From Garcia nutans (lineage: Eukaryota; Streptophyta; Magnoliopsida; Malpighiales; Euphorbiaceae), in NCBI GenBank assembly GCA_947685225.1, contig CANTUV010000035.1:131501-195500 (forward strand): a stretch of DNA of 64,000 nucleotides, given 5' to 3'. Shown piece by piece: positions 10,861-23,674 of the stretch. The notes under the pieces are model-generated. The model was given only the letters and a program-made list of their open reading frames with translations. It did no database searches and had not been told where the DNA came from. The translations under genes were made by a program, and so were the position numbers. Each line of letters begins with the position of its first letter. Position 1 is the first letter of the stretch.

Positions 10861-11461
10861 TTGGCAGTTTCGATCTCTTTAAAGTGGGTAAAACATAGTG
10901 TAAATATATCCGTTGATCGTAAAACATGATAGTTTCGAAGGATGACTCTTAGGATAAAATGTTACTTTGTGTAGGATTAATGGAGAGTTTTTTTTGAAGT
11001 GACGACTGATTGAAATGTATAGCAAAGGAATTATGTGCTTTTATCTACAAGTTAATTGATTACTGATAAGTAATGATATACATATTTGCGCCTGCAAGAA
11101 TGATTTGTATGCCCTGCCTAATCGTATCAACTTCTTGAGGCTTCACTTTCTATTCAAAGTCGAAGTTCTACTTAATTGATATTTTTGTCTGAATTCGGTT
11201 TTACTCTTTTGCCATTCATTTTTCAGACCCAAAAACCGATCGATTAGGGCCCATGAACTATAATTATAATTCAATAGGGAAAGTCTGGTGAACTTGTTTC
11301 TACCATGTGAACTTGTTCCAGTTCGTGGGATGGCCAGCCAATTGAAAAGCACACAAGAAATTAACAGTGAGCTAATGATTTAAGTTTAACAATCAAATTG
11401 CTTTATACCAACATTATTCATACATCTCCAGTAATGGTACATAAGGAGCCACAAAATACAA
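10861..11461. other. Convergent 3' ends of HARBI1-like locus and HDC1
   Basis: Tail-to-tail intergenic space of about 600 bp. Both flanking genes end here (stop at 10858-10860 on plus, 11462-11464 on minus). No separate gene recognised. Confidence 0.6.
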
Positions 11462-14400
11462 CTAATTTGGAGACAGAAAATGTACCCTTGCAAGTGTATA
11501 TTCTTTCCCAGCTATCCAAACACCAGTTTGTGACCATTGCACATCCTCCCAGTCTAGATTTTCCTTCAATACCTGACCAAGTATGAAAAAGAAAATTTTC
11601 TATTCAGTTGAACGGGTAAAAATCATCAATTGATTTATATAAAACCCAAATCAAGCTGCTCATACAAGAAACACATACATGAAAAAGCCTAATCAAATAA
11701 ACATGACAAGTAAGCTAATTAATATCTCCTCTCACAAGAACACACACATAAATATCTATATAATAATTTTACATAAAAAATGGCTCATTTTAATCTAGAC
11801 ACATGCGTGTAGGTATAATAATAATGAACCCATTGATGTAGTCAAAGTAATAAATGCCTTCTCAAAATCAACACTCTAGTTGCAGTAATACTAGAAAACA
11901 ATATATCTTCAAGCAAACGGCACTCCAATGAACAATACTTCTCCTTCTCGAAACGCCAAAAGGAAATTCCAGAATCAATGCAAATACTGCACACAAAATG
12001 TTAATAGCTGAGCCAGCTCCAAATTGCAGATCAGTTGCGTGGTGGGTGTGGAAAGTGGACATCCATATTCACCCAAGCATAAACATTATAATGAATACAA
12101 AACAACTTGCATGGTACAAAATGTTGGGAAGAAAATTAAACTCTTAAACATCTAAGTTGCTAGAAAGGAGAACTTGTCATTTACGTACCTCAACATATTC
12201 AAGCGGCAATGGAATTCCAACTGATCGCATGATCTTCTGCGGGAGGGGTTTCTTACATCGAGACCACCGAAAAACATCAATAAGAACGTTATCAGAGTCA
12301 TTTTTTTCGCCATTTGAGGAATGTGGATGGTGATTATAAGACTTGTCTGTCTCTTCATGCCCATGAATCAATTGTGCAGCTTTCACCACTTTCTCTCCAG
12401 TAAAACAGAGCTCATACCTGCAGAAAATTGCTCAAAATCTTGAAATAAAAACATTGCCAAGACGCTACTACATGTACCTGTGTAATATCAATAATAAAAA
12501 CTTCTATTTATGAATAATCTAAAATAAAAATCGATAAAGCACCCTTGAAAAAAGGTACAGGTTAAAATAACATAAGCAATACTGAAGTTTGAGATGCCAT
12601 AACACCTGATATAAATGAGCCCAATGGAGGATATCCTAATGCACCTTTACATTCCTCAAAAAGGAAGGGGAAAAAGGGTGTCCAGAACACCAACATGGAA
12701 ACTTATAACATTCCTTGTAAGGTCAATATGCCAAATAGCAACGTGTTTGCAACATGAAAGGGTAAATCCTTCATTTTTACTACTAGGTAACGGCATCTTA
12801 AAACCAAATGAGGACTCAATTATGCAAAATATAGAAAGGAAAGAAAATGTTTCTTTCATGCTTTCTTACATTATATAATATATACAACAGTTAAAGAGCA
12901 AATAAATTTGCAATAAAGAGAATACAAAAGCTAAAAAAAATAACTGGAAAAAAAGGAGAAAAATCACTCTGAAGGCCCAGATGCAGCCATCATCATGCTA
13001 GGTAAGGCACTATATTAAAATCTATACCTGCATGAATGTGTTTCTAAATACAGAACCTCTCCCTTCTTAAAACGTGCAGAAGTATAGAGGGGCTGTTTCA
13101 GACCCTTATCGGCAACCATGCTAATGCTGTACTTTATCCTGGAAACATTTTGAAACGTTGAAATTGATGAGCAAGAGAGACAAATAGGGACACTAATAAA
13201 TAGTGTCATGCTAAAAGAACTAAACAGACACTCTTTACATGCAATATACCTAGTGTCCATGCTCCATCCAAATGACTAAAATAGCCGAGATTTGTTGAAC
13301 TTGTCATGACATTTTTTTTAATTAACCGTTAAGAGGGAAAACAGAGTTCAAACTGCACATTAATCACCTTGTGTGGAACACATAACTAGGTGTTGATAGG
13401 GAGATTTATAGCTGCAACTCATGCATTGGCACAATGCTTAATACTGTGGATATTAAGGTATACGAGAAAGAAGACTAGGACAAGAAGTCAACTTTCCTCC
13501 AGATCTTTCCACACGACATTAATTTCCACTTCTAAAAATATGCACACATTCCAAATTCCATACGGATCTTTAGAAAACAATAAGGCATTAATGAAAATAT
13601 AATCATGTGTACCATGGCTCATTGCAAAGATTGTATTGTATTGTAACTTCACGCACAAATCGCTGTTGCCGCAATGCATTCTGAAAAAGGAAAGCCATCA
13701 TACAAGCTTATCAAATTTTCAGCAGTTAATTACAAACAAAAAACACTTATTATTAATTCAAAATATATGACTATTAAATCAATTAGAAAAATGCCTAATA
13801 TTCATACAAAATTATCAGGTATTGCATTAGAAATTACAAGGTACAACAATCAGGTCTACCTAGCATCTAGCTTTTATTACCTAGGCAGCTCAGTTGTCTG
13901 GTTGTCTTAAAGAAATAACACAATCACCATAATTTTCAATAAATATATCCAAGAGATGGAAAAGAAAAAAGATTATATTAATGAATGATCTCTAATCAAT
14001 ATATCTGAAGCAGAGATGCTATAAATACAAAATATCATCATTTTCTGGTAATTTGCACTTGTGCTTCAGCTCTGTAAAGTCTTTTCAAGAAATTTAAACC
14101 ACTATGACTTTTCAATTCCTTTTGGCCAAGGATTGACAGAAGAAAGGAAGCAGCTTCTTTCAAATAACCCCATTGTCTAAGATAAAAATAGGCATTCTTT
14201 ACATAACTGTAGCTTAGTTAATTCTCTTTCTCAACGATGGCAAAATATTTAAATAATGTGGAACTTGGGGGTAGTTCAGCAGGGGCTCTTGTGCACTTAA
14301 CAATTGGATTGGAATGCTGGGGAAAACAGATGAGATGATTTTTTAAAAAGGGAGAAAAAACTGAGGGATTTTAGGTAGTTTGAAAAATGCACCTAATGTG

Positions 14401-17400
14401 AGTACTTTAAACTCACAGTTATGAATAGTACAAGTTGATGCACTACTCTTAGTTTCACAATATTTACTTTGTAAAACAAAAATAATAAATATGGGATATT
14501 CACTGAAGTCATGACTTGGAAGAAATGATTGAAGTTCTTCAATAAAAGAAGGCAAAAAGTACCGATGCTGCAGCCCTTGTAGTCATTGTCCGTTCAACAG
14601 CCACAGGAGCAAGGGTAGGCTCCAATGCTGATGTATGTGTGAGACAAGGCTCAAGATCAATAGTTCCCCCTCCTTTCTGAAATGGAAAAAAAAAAAAGAA
14701 ATAAATGATGATAGAATTAAGCCATGACTTTGAGATAACTGTTGTCATAATTCCTCAAATTTTCAATAACAGTTGTCATGGACCGCATTTTTTGCAGGAA
14801 ACATATGACAACAACATCACTATATACAAACTCTTCATACTTAGATAAAATGTAGTCCAGAACTTTCAAAAGGATTTAAAAAAATGTATTGGAAAAATAG
14901 CAAGGAGTATTTTGCCACCTTCACAATGCAGCAACGCTCAACACGGTAACTACAGCCAATTCCAGCTCCCCAGGCACGGGAACGAACATTATTTCTCAGC
15001 ATAGAAGTGTAGCCTGATACCAAGTTACAATTTTCAGAAAAGAGTACAAGCAGAGCATGATTAATGATTAAATATTAACAGAACCTCCTCTCAGTAGAAA
15101 CCATACAATTTGATTGAGTAGCAATAAAACATGTAAAATTTACAAGTATAGCTTAATATTGGACACATAATAAAGCCATGATCCAACAATTAGCACACAT
15201 AGAAAAGCTAGATTAAAGGAGCTTACTATCTTGTGGAGGCAACACCTGAATTGTAGCAAGCAGCTCTTGGATGGCAGATGGAGGAGGAGAAGCAGTAGGC
15301 CGGCAGTAACCTGTATGCATGAGAACTGCAACAAGTTGCAATGTGAGTAATTGTTTCTTAGCCCAGTATAACCAACTCTTAACAGACGAGAGAAAATCTA
15401 GTTTTACACATTCATACCACCACATACCAGCAACAAGATCAGAGTCATCTGTGTATATATCTGTACCCCATAGCTGGCCACCTCGTACCTGCAGAAGGTG
15501 AACTTAAATAACTTAAAAAGGTTGTATAAGCATGGATATAAAATGTAATAGCAAGCGGGGAGGAGAAAGGTTAAGCAACATCAAGGGATGGACAAACATG
15601 TGAAACCCTAACCTGCAATGCTAATATTGGACATCAGACCAAAAGAACCACAAACATTGAGCTTGAATGGGGGAGAAAATGCAATCAACAATTATTATCA
15701 GTCTTTTACTTGGTAAGTAATAGTGCACGTGTGGAATTAGAAATGAGCCATTACAATGGAATTTTGAGGAATCATTACATGAAACCCAATTGGAAAGGAC
15801 GATCTCTGAATACAAAACTGTAACAACCATAATTGCTCTCATGTAAAGATATCAACACTTTCATTTCCGATCTACTGGAAGGCCAAATTCACCGAATCAA
15901 TCAGATTGGATTTATGTGCAAGAATTAGTGAAAATGTCTAAAGATCAGATTTAAGCTTTCAAGTTCCCCTACAAAAACCTTTCACAATAAACTAAGGGCC
16001 TAATTGGCATATATTCTGATTTTGATTTTTGGTTGTTGTCAACTAGTAAACAATGGTATATAAGAATGCAGGTTGCAGAAACAAGTAAAAGACCACTTTT
16101 ATGATTGTCCCTTCTTATAGCAAATTGATTTCCTCTTTTAACTCATAACATAACAAAAACAAATATGTTTCAATAATATATATTATTTTGGCAATTGGAA
16201 AATAAAGACCAAAAACATAATAGCATCATAAGAACACTTATATTTATGAATCATTATTTTTTGGAAACAACAAAGAACGTGAGAAGGGGGACTTAAGGAA
16301 TAAGAAAGCATAAACAATGCCACATACATATACAGTAGCAGGCTCTTACTTGGCGATTTGTAGCAGTAACATGCTCTGCTGGTATCCTAATTTCAAGAGT
16401 GGGACCATTATGATTACTTTCAGCATTTTTTTCAGTCTGAGATGTTTCATATTCCTTCCACAACTTTATCAAATCTCGCATGCATTCACCAACTTTATAA
16501 ACAACAGAGGATACCTCAGATTTTCCTGAAGAAGCAACAATTTTTTATTTTAACAGTTAAGCAGAGGAAATTACATAACTCAAAAAACTGATGCTATCAC
16601 AATTTCCCTTTTTCCCCTGGATCCCTACCCATAATCAAGTGCCAACAAATCAATATTTACCACAGTAAGAATATTGCAAAACAGTACAAAGCATGTGTAA
16701 TGACACAATGCATCCAAGCATTATCGAACAAGGAATTTCTTTGAACTAGGAAATAAATAATATATCTGTATAATCCTTCTAAGTAGTTTGGATAATGTCA
16801 GCACTCAGGAATAAGTTCTTTGTTATAAAAGTATTATTAACAATCTCAAAAAAATTATAAAAGATAAATGCATAAAGAAGAAAAATAAAACAAATCAAAG
16901 CTTAACACCTAAATTCACCATATCCAAAGAAAATAAGAAAGAAGGAAATCAGAACAAGAAAAAGACAATCATTCAAAGAAGTGAGGACAGCCATAATTTC
17001 TTTCTTTAATCTTTAAAGGAGTTCCTATTCAAAAAACCAATTATCAACCCCGGAAGCTCCTTCCTAGAACCCAATAAGTAAAGCACACATATACAAGACA
17101 ACACAATTTGCAGTTGATATTTAATCTTACTGCATTAAACAGAAGGCCTAAATGCATCATGGCCACACTTAATATTCATGTAATCCTGAATGTTAGGAAA
17201 TATTTATTAGCAACGGGAGATGGCTTATAATGACACAATCATTACCTTCATATCTACAATGATAATAACTATTTGAAACAGTTTACTAGCTTCCCAAAAA
17301 GAAAAAAAGACAATATCAGAATACCAAACAAGTTAATTCCAAAACTAGAAGTATATTGTTGTATATATAATTGGAGTGCTACAAACTAAAGTAATTTAGT

Positions 17401-20400
17401 TCGAAACCAATATCAGCACAATAGATCAAAAGGACCAGCTGATGACAACATGCCAAATAAAGTTCTGGCCCAATAAAATGATATACATCAGCTCACCTTG
17501 ATATCTGCAAAATAAAGTAAAAAGGGGTTAGAATACATTTAACCAAGCATTTTTTTTAACCATGAGATACATTTAACCAAACATTTTAAACAGGAGAGAG
17601 AGACACACTGTACCAAGACAGTAATCTCTGTTGCAAAAATTTCAACAATAAGAAAAAGCACTTCTAAAATTCAGAGCACTTCTAAACTTCAAAAACAACA
17701 TTTTTTCTCTTATGAAGCAAAATTAACTAAACCAATTCCAGTCAAGGACAAATATGGTTGAGAAATCATTATAACAAAAAGTATTGTTATAATAACCTTA
17801 TTAGTTATTACTAACCTTTCTTTCATTTGCTATGCTAATGAACATGCAAACCACAACATTTTGTCAAATTTCATCTTAAATTTTTATTACAGGAAGGTAA
17901 AAGAATGTCATCAGTACGTGACATGATATTACTTGATGCAAAATGATTCATGCAACTATTTTGCAAGTTAAATGTCTAAAAATCATGTAACCATTAACCA
18001 AAACATTAATTACAATAGAATGCTGAACCTTTTAAGAAAAGAAAAAGATGGAATGAGAGATTCTTGTCATTTTCAAGTTCGTTCCATAATTTCAACATGA
18101 TGGTTTTAGAAAATTAACCTATCAATGAAAATCAGATTGACCTCGCAAACACTAGATACCTTAATCTTACAAGCCAACCAGCTCACAAGAGAAAATCATG
18201 GAAACACATGCCAATGCTCGCCAATCTGGCCAATACCACTTGCCCAGACCTAGAAAAACTGCATATTTGACCTCATAAGCACTAAGTTATTCCCATTATA
18301 TTTTAAAACCTAAAGGTTCCAAAATCTGTGGGTCATCAATGAAAGTACTATGGGAAAAAAGATAAAATGAACTAAAATATGAACCTAAAATCTAGTTTCA
18401 ACTATACTGAATGAATTAATCTTTGTTTTCGAGAAAAGAAGTACAGCAGAACTCAGAAGTGAAAAAGCTTGAACATATTGTATTAGCTGACTTGTTTTGC
18501 AGATTTTAGTATTTTAATAACAAGACCATATTGCTTGTCCTACACACCGAGCCTGCACGACAAAATCTTTAGCAGCAATCTCAGAAGCAATATGCTATAC
18601 CTCACCTCCTTCATAAGTCCATGGAGGCCATGGCATTTAGATTCATTTAGAAGGGATAGAAAAAAAAAGTTTGTGTAAACAAAAAAGAAGCCCAACCCAC
18701 AGTTCGAATTTAGGGATGACCCTAACCTTCATTTTCTCGTAAATGATGCTCTAAATACCAATAACCCGCACAATAGTTGCTGTAAAATAACTACTATGAT
18801 GTCTTAGTGGTTGTTGGTCTGGCTGTTGGGAGCTAGCAAATAGCTTTTTGACTCCCAACAGCTAGATTAACCTTTTATGTAAAAAACAGTAATCCTAATA
18901 CATGCTCAATAACCATAAAAGACAGGTTTTTCTGTTTAAAAAGATTTCACCAATATTAAATGGTTGCAACTTAAAGGCAATCTCATCTTCAACTCACAAG
19001 TATGGTAGCAAGACGACATAATTTGGGAACCTGATTAGCATTTTGGCAAATTTAAATCTGAATACAAAATTAAATGCATGCATATCAAGTACTATAAGAC
19101 ATTTTTAGATGATATGCAATGAACAACAAAATCAATCATCTGGCTGATATGCTTTTGAATAAATTCATATTTCAGAAAGCAAGACAAACCCTTCATTTTC
19201 CTGAGTACGAGACCTAAAACGGGGCTCACGATTTGCCACTTGAGGACTGCCCCTAGGCCGAAGCATCCTCTTCCGTTGTTGAACTCCATAATTAAAAACT
19301 TCCCTTTCCCTTTCTGTAGCCCCATCAGCATCTGCACATCCATCATCTGATTCTTTGTCATACAACCTGCTGCGCTTCTCAGGTGTATCTCCTTCCACGT
19401 CGGCATCTCTTTCTTTCCTCCTGTCTCTAGCTTCTTTATCAACAGCTTTCCAGCTCTCAAAATCTTTCTGTTTTTTCAGCCCCAAAGCCAGATTTTCCTG
19501 TTCTGTCACTCTGGCAGTGACAGATCCATCCCCCAATTCTTTCTCATTGTGCAAACCCTCTTTCTCTACTCCATTCCACGATTCTCTCTTGGTATGATCC
19601 TTTTCTCTCTCTTTTTGCCTCTCACGGTCCTTTGAGAGATCCTTCCTCTCCCTCTCCCACCTCTCTGCTTCTCTCTCTTCCCTTGCTGAATCCTTCCCCT
19701 CTCCGCTACTATTTCCTACTTGAATATTGCCCCTACGATCACTTCTTTCCTTGTCTCTATCTCCCCATTCTCGGTGTTTTACATCTTTCCTTTTCCTATC
19801 TTTATCTTTAAATCTATCATCACCTTTTAAATCAACTTTGTTCTCGCCGACTGCCTCATGTATTTCTGAACAGTCCCTCTCTTCAATTATTGCGCCTTCC
19901 TTTCCAATCTCAACAACTGGACCTTGGGAGCTACCACGTGACACATGCCAAGGATCCACATGTCCACCAGGGGATTCAGAATATCGTTTTCCTCTGTGGT
20001 ATTCTTTTGATTCTTTCCAAAGACCAGTTGTCACACTAAAACCATCCTTTTCCATCTTTATGTCATTCTTTGGATCATTATAGGCATCCTTCTCATATTT
20101 TATTTCCTTATTATCATCTGCTCTACTCTCAAATCTTGAATCCTTATCATTCTTGGCACTGTAAGAATCCCTCTTTGCCTCAGTGTGCAGGTCTCTTGCT
20201 TCAGTCCTCGGATCCCGGCTTTCAACTCTATGGTCTCGGCTGTCTTTGGAGTCCCTTGATTCCAGCCTGGTTTCAGATGCAACAGAATGAGTATCCATAT
20301 GCAAATCATTTGAGGATGATGGCACACGATACATTGAATGCAAAGGTGACCTTCTATCAGCATCACGAGATTCAGCATGGGGAATTTTTGTAATTCGGGT

Positions 20401-20544
20401 ATCTGGAGCTATCTCATAGGAAGGATGGTAATCACTTGAAACACCAGATGTCAATTTAGGGTATGGGTCTGCTTCTTCGAGTGGGTACTTTGAAGAAGAG
20501 GAGTGACCACCATCTTCATGAGATCTTTTTGGCGCATTACTCAT
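11462..20544 (-). CDS. HDC1: HISTONE DEACETYLATION COMPLEX 1 (Rxt3-family) protein
   Basis: Eleven coding exons, all with GT-AG borders and consistent phase: 20544-19190, 17504-17497, 16525-16350, 15488-15428, 15325-15227, 15013-14919, 14676-14563, 13680-13613, 13138-13028, 12417-12189, 11572-11462; 808 residues. Residues 1-451 are disordered, rich in Asp, Glu, Arg, Lys and Ser. From about residue 510 comes the Rxt3 domain (VRGGQLWGTDIYTDDSDL, LMHTGYCRPTASPPP, NNVRSRAWGAGIGCSY, KGGGTIDLEPCLTHTS, KYSISMVADKGLKQPLYT), ending GVWIAGKEYTLARVHFLSPN. Family knowledge: plant HDC1 (Arabidopsis At5g08450) is a nuclear scaffold of histone deacetylase complexes. The ATG at 20544 is chosen because the frame upstream has only a TTG near a probable UTR acceptor (exon start 20553). 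The reading frame is intact; plus-strand ORFs over exon 1 are shadows. Confidence 0.93.
17497..17504 (-). other. HDC1: 8-nt HDC1 microexon
   Basis: Minus strand reads ...TTTTGCAG|ATATCAAG|GTGAGC. Exon 1 ends in phase 2 (GG) and the exon starting at 16525 opens in a phase that needs one upstream base; direct joining of the two reads GGG AAA ATC TGA and stops. Inserting these 8 nt gives Gly-Tyr-Gln-Gly-Lys-Ser and restores frame. It sits inside a 2.66 kb interval that otherwise holds no coding signal. Confidence 0.8.
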
Positions 20545-21340
20545 TGCAGACAACTAAATTAGTAGGGAGTGAAATAACAAAGGCAACAACCAGTATCCAG
20601 TATTATATTCTTGGATAAATAGAGCATTTGCCAACTTCCACTGTACAACAAGAATTAAACTTTATAAGCAAGGCAATGCAATATTGATAATACCAGAATC
20701 CCTCTAAACAGAAATAAAATTACACAAATTTTAACAGAAAAAAAATCAAAACATTAGAGAAACAGCACAGCAAGAACTAAGTCAACTCCTCAGAGAAATT
20801 AAACATGAAAAATAAGAGAGAATTATGTCACCCAGGACACAAAAGGAGGATATGAAACCAAGCAAAATCAAGGACAGATAGTAACACCCTCAAAAACTGA
20901 GACATGGTAATCGTTATCGAGAGAGACAGAGAGAGAGAGAAAAATTAAAGGTACATATATTTGATAGTTTTCACAGCCTGAATTAATGATTGATAAGAAA
21001 GGAACCAAATTTCTCTAGCTATGCGAAACCTAATCAATTAGCAGCAGAAAAACGAATAAAGTAACCAGCAAAGAGAAAAGAAGGTTGGCAAGGACAAATT
21101 CAAGAACCCCCACTATATTTTTGAAAAAATAATGTGAATCAAAAGCAGCCATTTAAGCAAATTTTTAGATCTTCCTTCTGAAAAAAAAATTCAGAATTCA
21201 AATGTAGAAGAAAAATTAATGTAAATTAAAAGAGTAAAATAGCTTCATTACCTTATCCGTCCCTCTGTCTACCAAATACTACGCCCTCATTGCCTCTCTC
21301 TTCCTCTGTAATTTTTTGGGTTTGCGTCTGTGCTATTCCC
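20545..21340 (-). promoter_or_regulatory. HDC1 5' UTR with intron
   Basis: A good minus-strand donor (GATAAG|GTAATG, exon end 21252) and an acceptor at 20555-20554 (TTTAG) suggest a noncoding first exon upstream of about 21252 and a UTR intron of about 0.7 kb, giving a 9-nt leader before the ATG in exon 2. CT-rich sequence at 21255-21310 fits a plant transcription start area. Exact start not determinable. Confidence 0.5.
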
Positions 21341-21761
21341 GTTCTCGTTTAATTTTCCATTTGACGAGTGCTCCCGAATTTGCCAATTTCTTGTTAGGGC
21401 TGTTTTGCAACTCAAGCTCATGGGCCTTGGCCTGTTTTCTTCATTGGACTGAGCACCTGGCCCGTCTTTTCATAATGAGATTTTTTTTCAAAAATACTTG
21501 AAAATGAAATTATTTCTTTTTTTTTTTTAAGATGAAAATGAAATTATTTTTAAAAAATCTAATTTCCTTTTTTTTTCACGGTCCAAAGACCAAAAGATTA
21601 TCTTTATTTACTATTATTTAGCCTAACTTATCAAATTTCGCGCGGTGAGAAAAGAAGAGAGTTGCAGCTGCAAGCTCACAAACAAACTCATGGCTCATGG
21701 CTTCTAGTTCCAGCTAACTGTCATTCTGTCATTTTAACAACTCTTCCAAATTTTCTTTTTC
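21341..21761. other. Intergenic between divergent HDC1 and SETD6-like genes
   Basis: Probable shared promoter region of the divergent pair. T-rich runs near 21510 and 21565. No gene or element boundaries recognised. Confidence 0.4.
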
Positions 21762-21778
21762 AGTTCATTTTCAGTTAT
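21762..21778. repeat. Target-site duplication of the RTE LINE, left copy
   Basis: AGTTCATTTTCAGTTAT; the right copy at 22619-22635 is AGTTCATTTTCCGTTAT. One mismatch in 17. Confidence 0.85.
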
Positions 21779-22618
21779 GAGACTAGTGCTGGTGTAAACC
21801 GTAAGTTGAAAGTATGGATAAAAACCCTCGAGGACAAGGGTTTTAAGTTAAGTAGGAGTAAAACGGAATATATGCACTGTGAGTTCAGTCTAAAGAAGAA
21901 GCAGGAACATGAGGTTAAGTTGGATAAAGTTTTGGTTTCTAAAACCAAGCAGTTCAAATATTTGAGTTCGGTGTTCCAGAATGATGGCCGTATAGATGAA
22001 GATGTGGCTCACAGAATACAGGTAGGGTGGTTGAAGTGGAATGGTGCGACTGAGGTTCTATGTGATAAGAAAATACCTCTACAAGTGAAAGGTAAATTCT
22101 ATAGGATGGTTGTTAGACCTGCGATGTGTTTTGGTAGTGAGTGTTGGGCACCAACGGGACATTTGCATAAGATGAGTGTGACAGAAAATGAGGATGCTAA
22201 GATGGATATGTGGACATACCAGACTGGACAAAATTAAGAATGTTCATATTCGACAAAAAGTCCAAGTAGCGGATGTCGGAGATAAGGTGAGGGAAGGAAG
22301 ACTTAGATGGTATGAGCATGTTTTAAGAAGACCTCCTAATGCTGCGGTTCGTAAGTGTGAGAATTTGTTGATTAAGGGGGCTAGAGGTCGTGGAAGACCT
22401 AGAACTGTGTGGAATGAGGTGATAGCAAGAGACTTACGTGCCTTAGATTTTGATGCGGATTTGATTAATGAAAGACTTGAATGGAGACGTAAAATCCGTG
22501 TCTTGGAAGGGACCTAAGGCTGGAGTATCTTTTTTGGTGTCTTTTGAGCTTATTTTGTTGAGGATCCATACAGCCGACCCCAACTTGTTTGGGACTAAAG
22601 CTTAGTTGTTGTTATTGT
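21779..22618 (+). mobile_element. RTE-type LINE, 5'-truncated
   Basis: Encodes only the C-terminal end of a non-LTR reverse transcriptase: KTEYMHCEFS, FKYLSSVFQNDGRIDED, VKGKFYRMVVRPAMCFG, then after a frameshift near 22190 MRMLRWICGHTR, GRLRWYEHVLRRPPNA and GRGRPRTVWNEV. The 3' end carries the usual short plant RTE tail (CAACTTGTTTGGGACTAAAG followed by TTG-rich repeats). A 17-bp direct repeat with one mismatch flanks it at 21762-21778 and 22619-22635, as expected for target-primed reverse transcription. It inserted just upstream of the SETD6-like coding sequence. Not mobile on its own. Confidence 0.9.
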
Positions 22619-22820
22619 AGTTCATTTTCCGTTATCCAAACTCGTTAACAAATTTTCCTGAAAATAAATAAACAAGCGGGCGATTGAGGGTATTCAAGCT
22701 TTGGATGATCTCTCAAGGCATCGAATGGAGCAGCGATGCTCTCCGGTTCATCCACTCTCCCGAAGAAGGCATATCCGTGAAAGCGGTTAGAGATTTGAAG
22801 GAAGGAGAGGTTGTTGCGGC

Positions 22821-23177
22821 AGAGAAAAAAATAGAATTGCAGAATAAGAAATATCTTTTTATTATTACAAAGAAATGGCTCTACTCTTTATAGTTTATTA
22901 GGAAGCTATATATATATATATATATATATGCTAATATAGATGGTGTTGTTACGCAAAAAAGAAAAATAAAATACATTATAATCTCCTCTAATTCAGCATT
23001 GACAGATGGTATGAATATCAAATATAACCATCCATTATTTAAAGTTTTCTTTATTTATTCAACTACCAATTATATAGAAATTTATTGCTATTTGAATGTA
23101 CTTGTTATCAACTATATGTCCTTTGATATCGTTGTGAGTGTTACATCATTATCTCTTCATGATTTGTGAGATTTCTT
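22821..23177 (-). repeat. Left (3') LTR of the minus Copia element, truncated
   Basis: Aligns with the right LTR over its whole length (shared TTTTTATTATTACAAAGAAA, TTATTAGGAAGCTA, ATTATAATCTCCT, ACTATATGTCCTTT), with many substitutions and a longer (TA)n run. It stops at ATTTCTT where the plus-strand Copia LTR starts; the last about 25 bp present in the right LTR are lost. Confidence 0.85.
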
Positions 23178-23674
23178 TGTTAAAATTTATGGAGACAATC
23201 TAAAATTAGATTGTCTAATTTTGTTGAACTTAAACCAAGAATTAAGTTGTCTAATTTTGTTAGGTAGCTTAATTTTATTGAATTTATACCAAAAATTAGG
23301 TTGCCTAATAAATATTGAAAAGTTTATCATTTGGTTGCCTATAAATGACAATGATCATGGAGAGAAAATTAGAATTACAAAAATCCAAAAAAGAAGAGTT
23401 GCAGTAAGAGGAGAGAAAAATAGAGAAAAGAAGAAAATTTTAATAAAATTTTTCTTTGTGTGTTTCTTTAATTTTTTTTGTATTTCCTTAAGAGTGAGTG
23501 TGAGTAAAATATTTGTGAATTTTTCCTCTTTATAGTGAAAGTCAGTAACCACGGTAGATGTAACCTACTAGGTCTAATTGACCGGGTAAACCACTATAAA
23601 TTTTTGTCTATTTATTTTTTTGGTAATTATCTTTATTGCTCTTACTTAGAAAGTTTGGGGGTAAAATCCCAACA
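23178..23674 (+). repeat. 5' LTR of the plus-strand Copia element
   Basis: 497 bp, begins TGTTAAAATTTATGG, ends AAATCCCAACA, two bases before the primer-binding site. No 3' copy remains. Confidence 0.8.

Noticed and set aside
19355..20393. Long plus-strand ORFs (19355-19597, 19727-20083, 20070-20393)
   Set aside because: They lie antisense to the low-complexity Arg/Glu/Ser-rich first exon of HDC1; the open frames are a by-product of that codon composition and show no domain.
20553..20553. Start of HDC1 at a TTG nine bases upstream of the ATG
   Set aside because: Plants rarely start at TTG, and a splice acceptor falls at this point; the ATG at 20544 is the natural start.
22900..22930. (TA)n run as a regulatory element of the SETD6-like gene
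   Set aside because: It is part of the Copia LTR and has a shorter counterpart in the other LTR.
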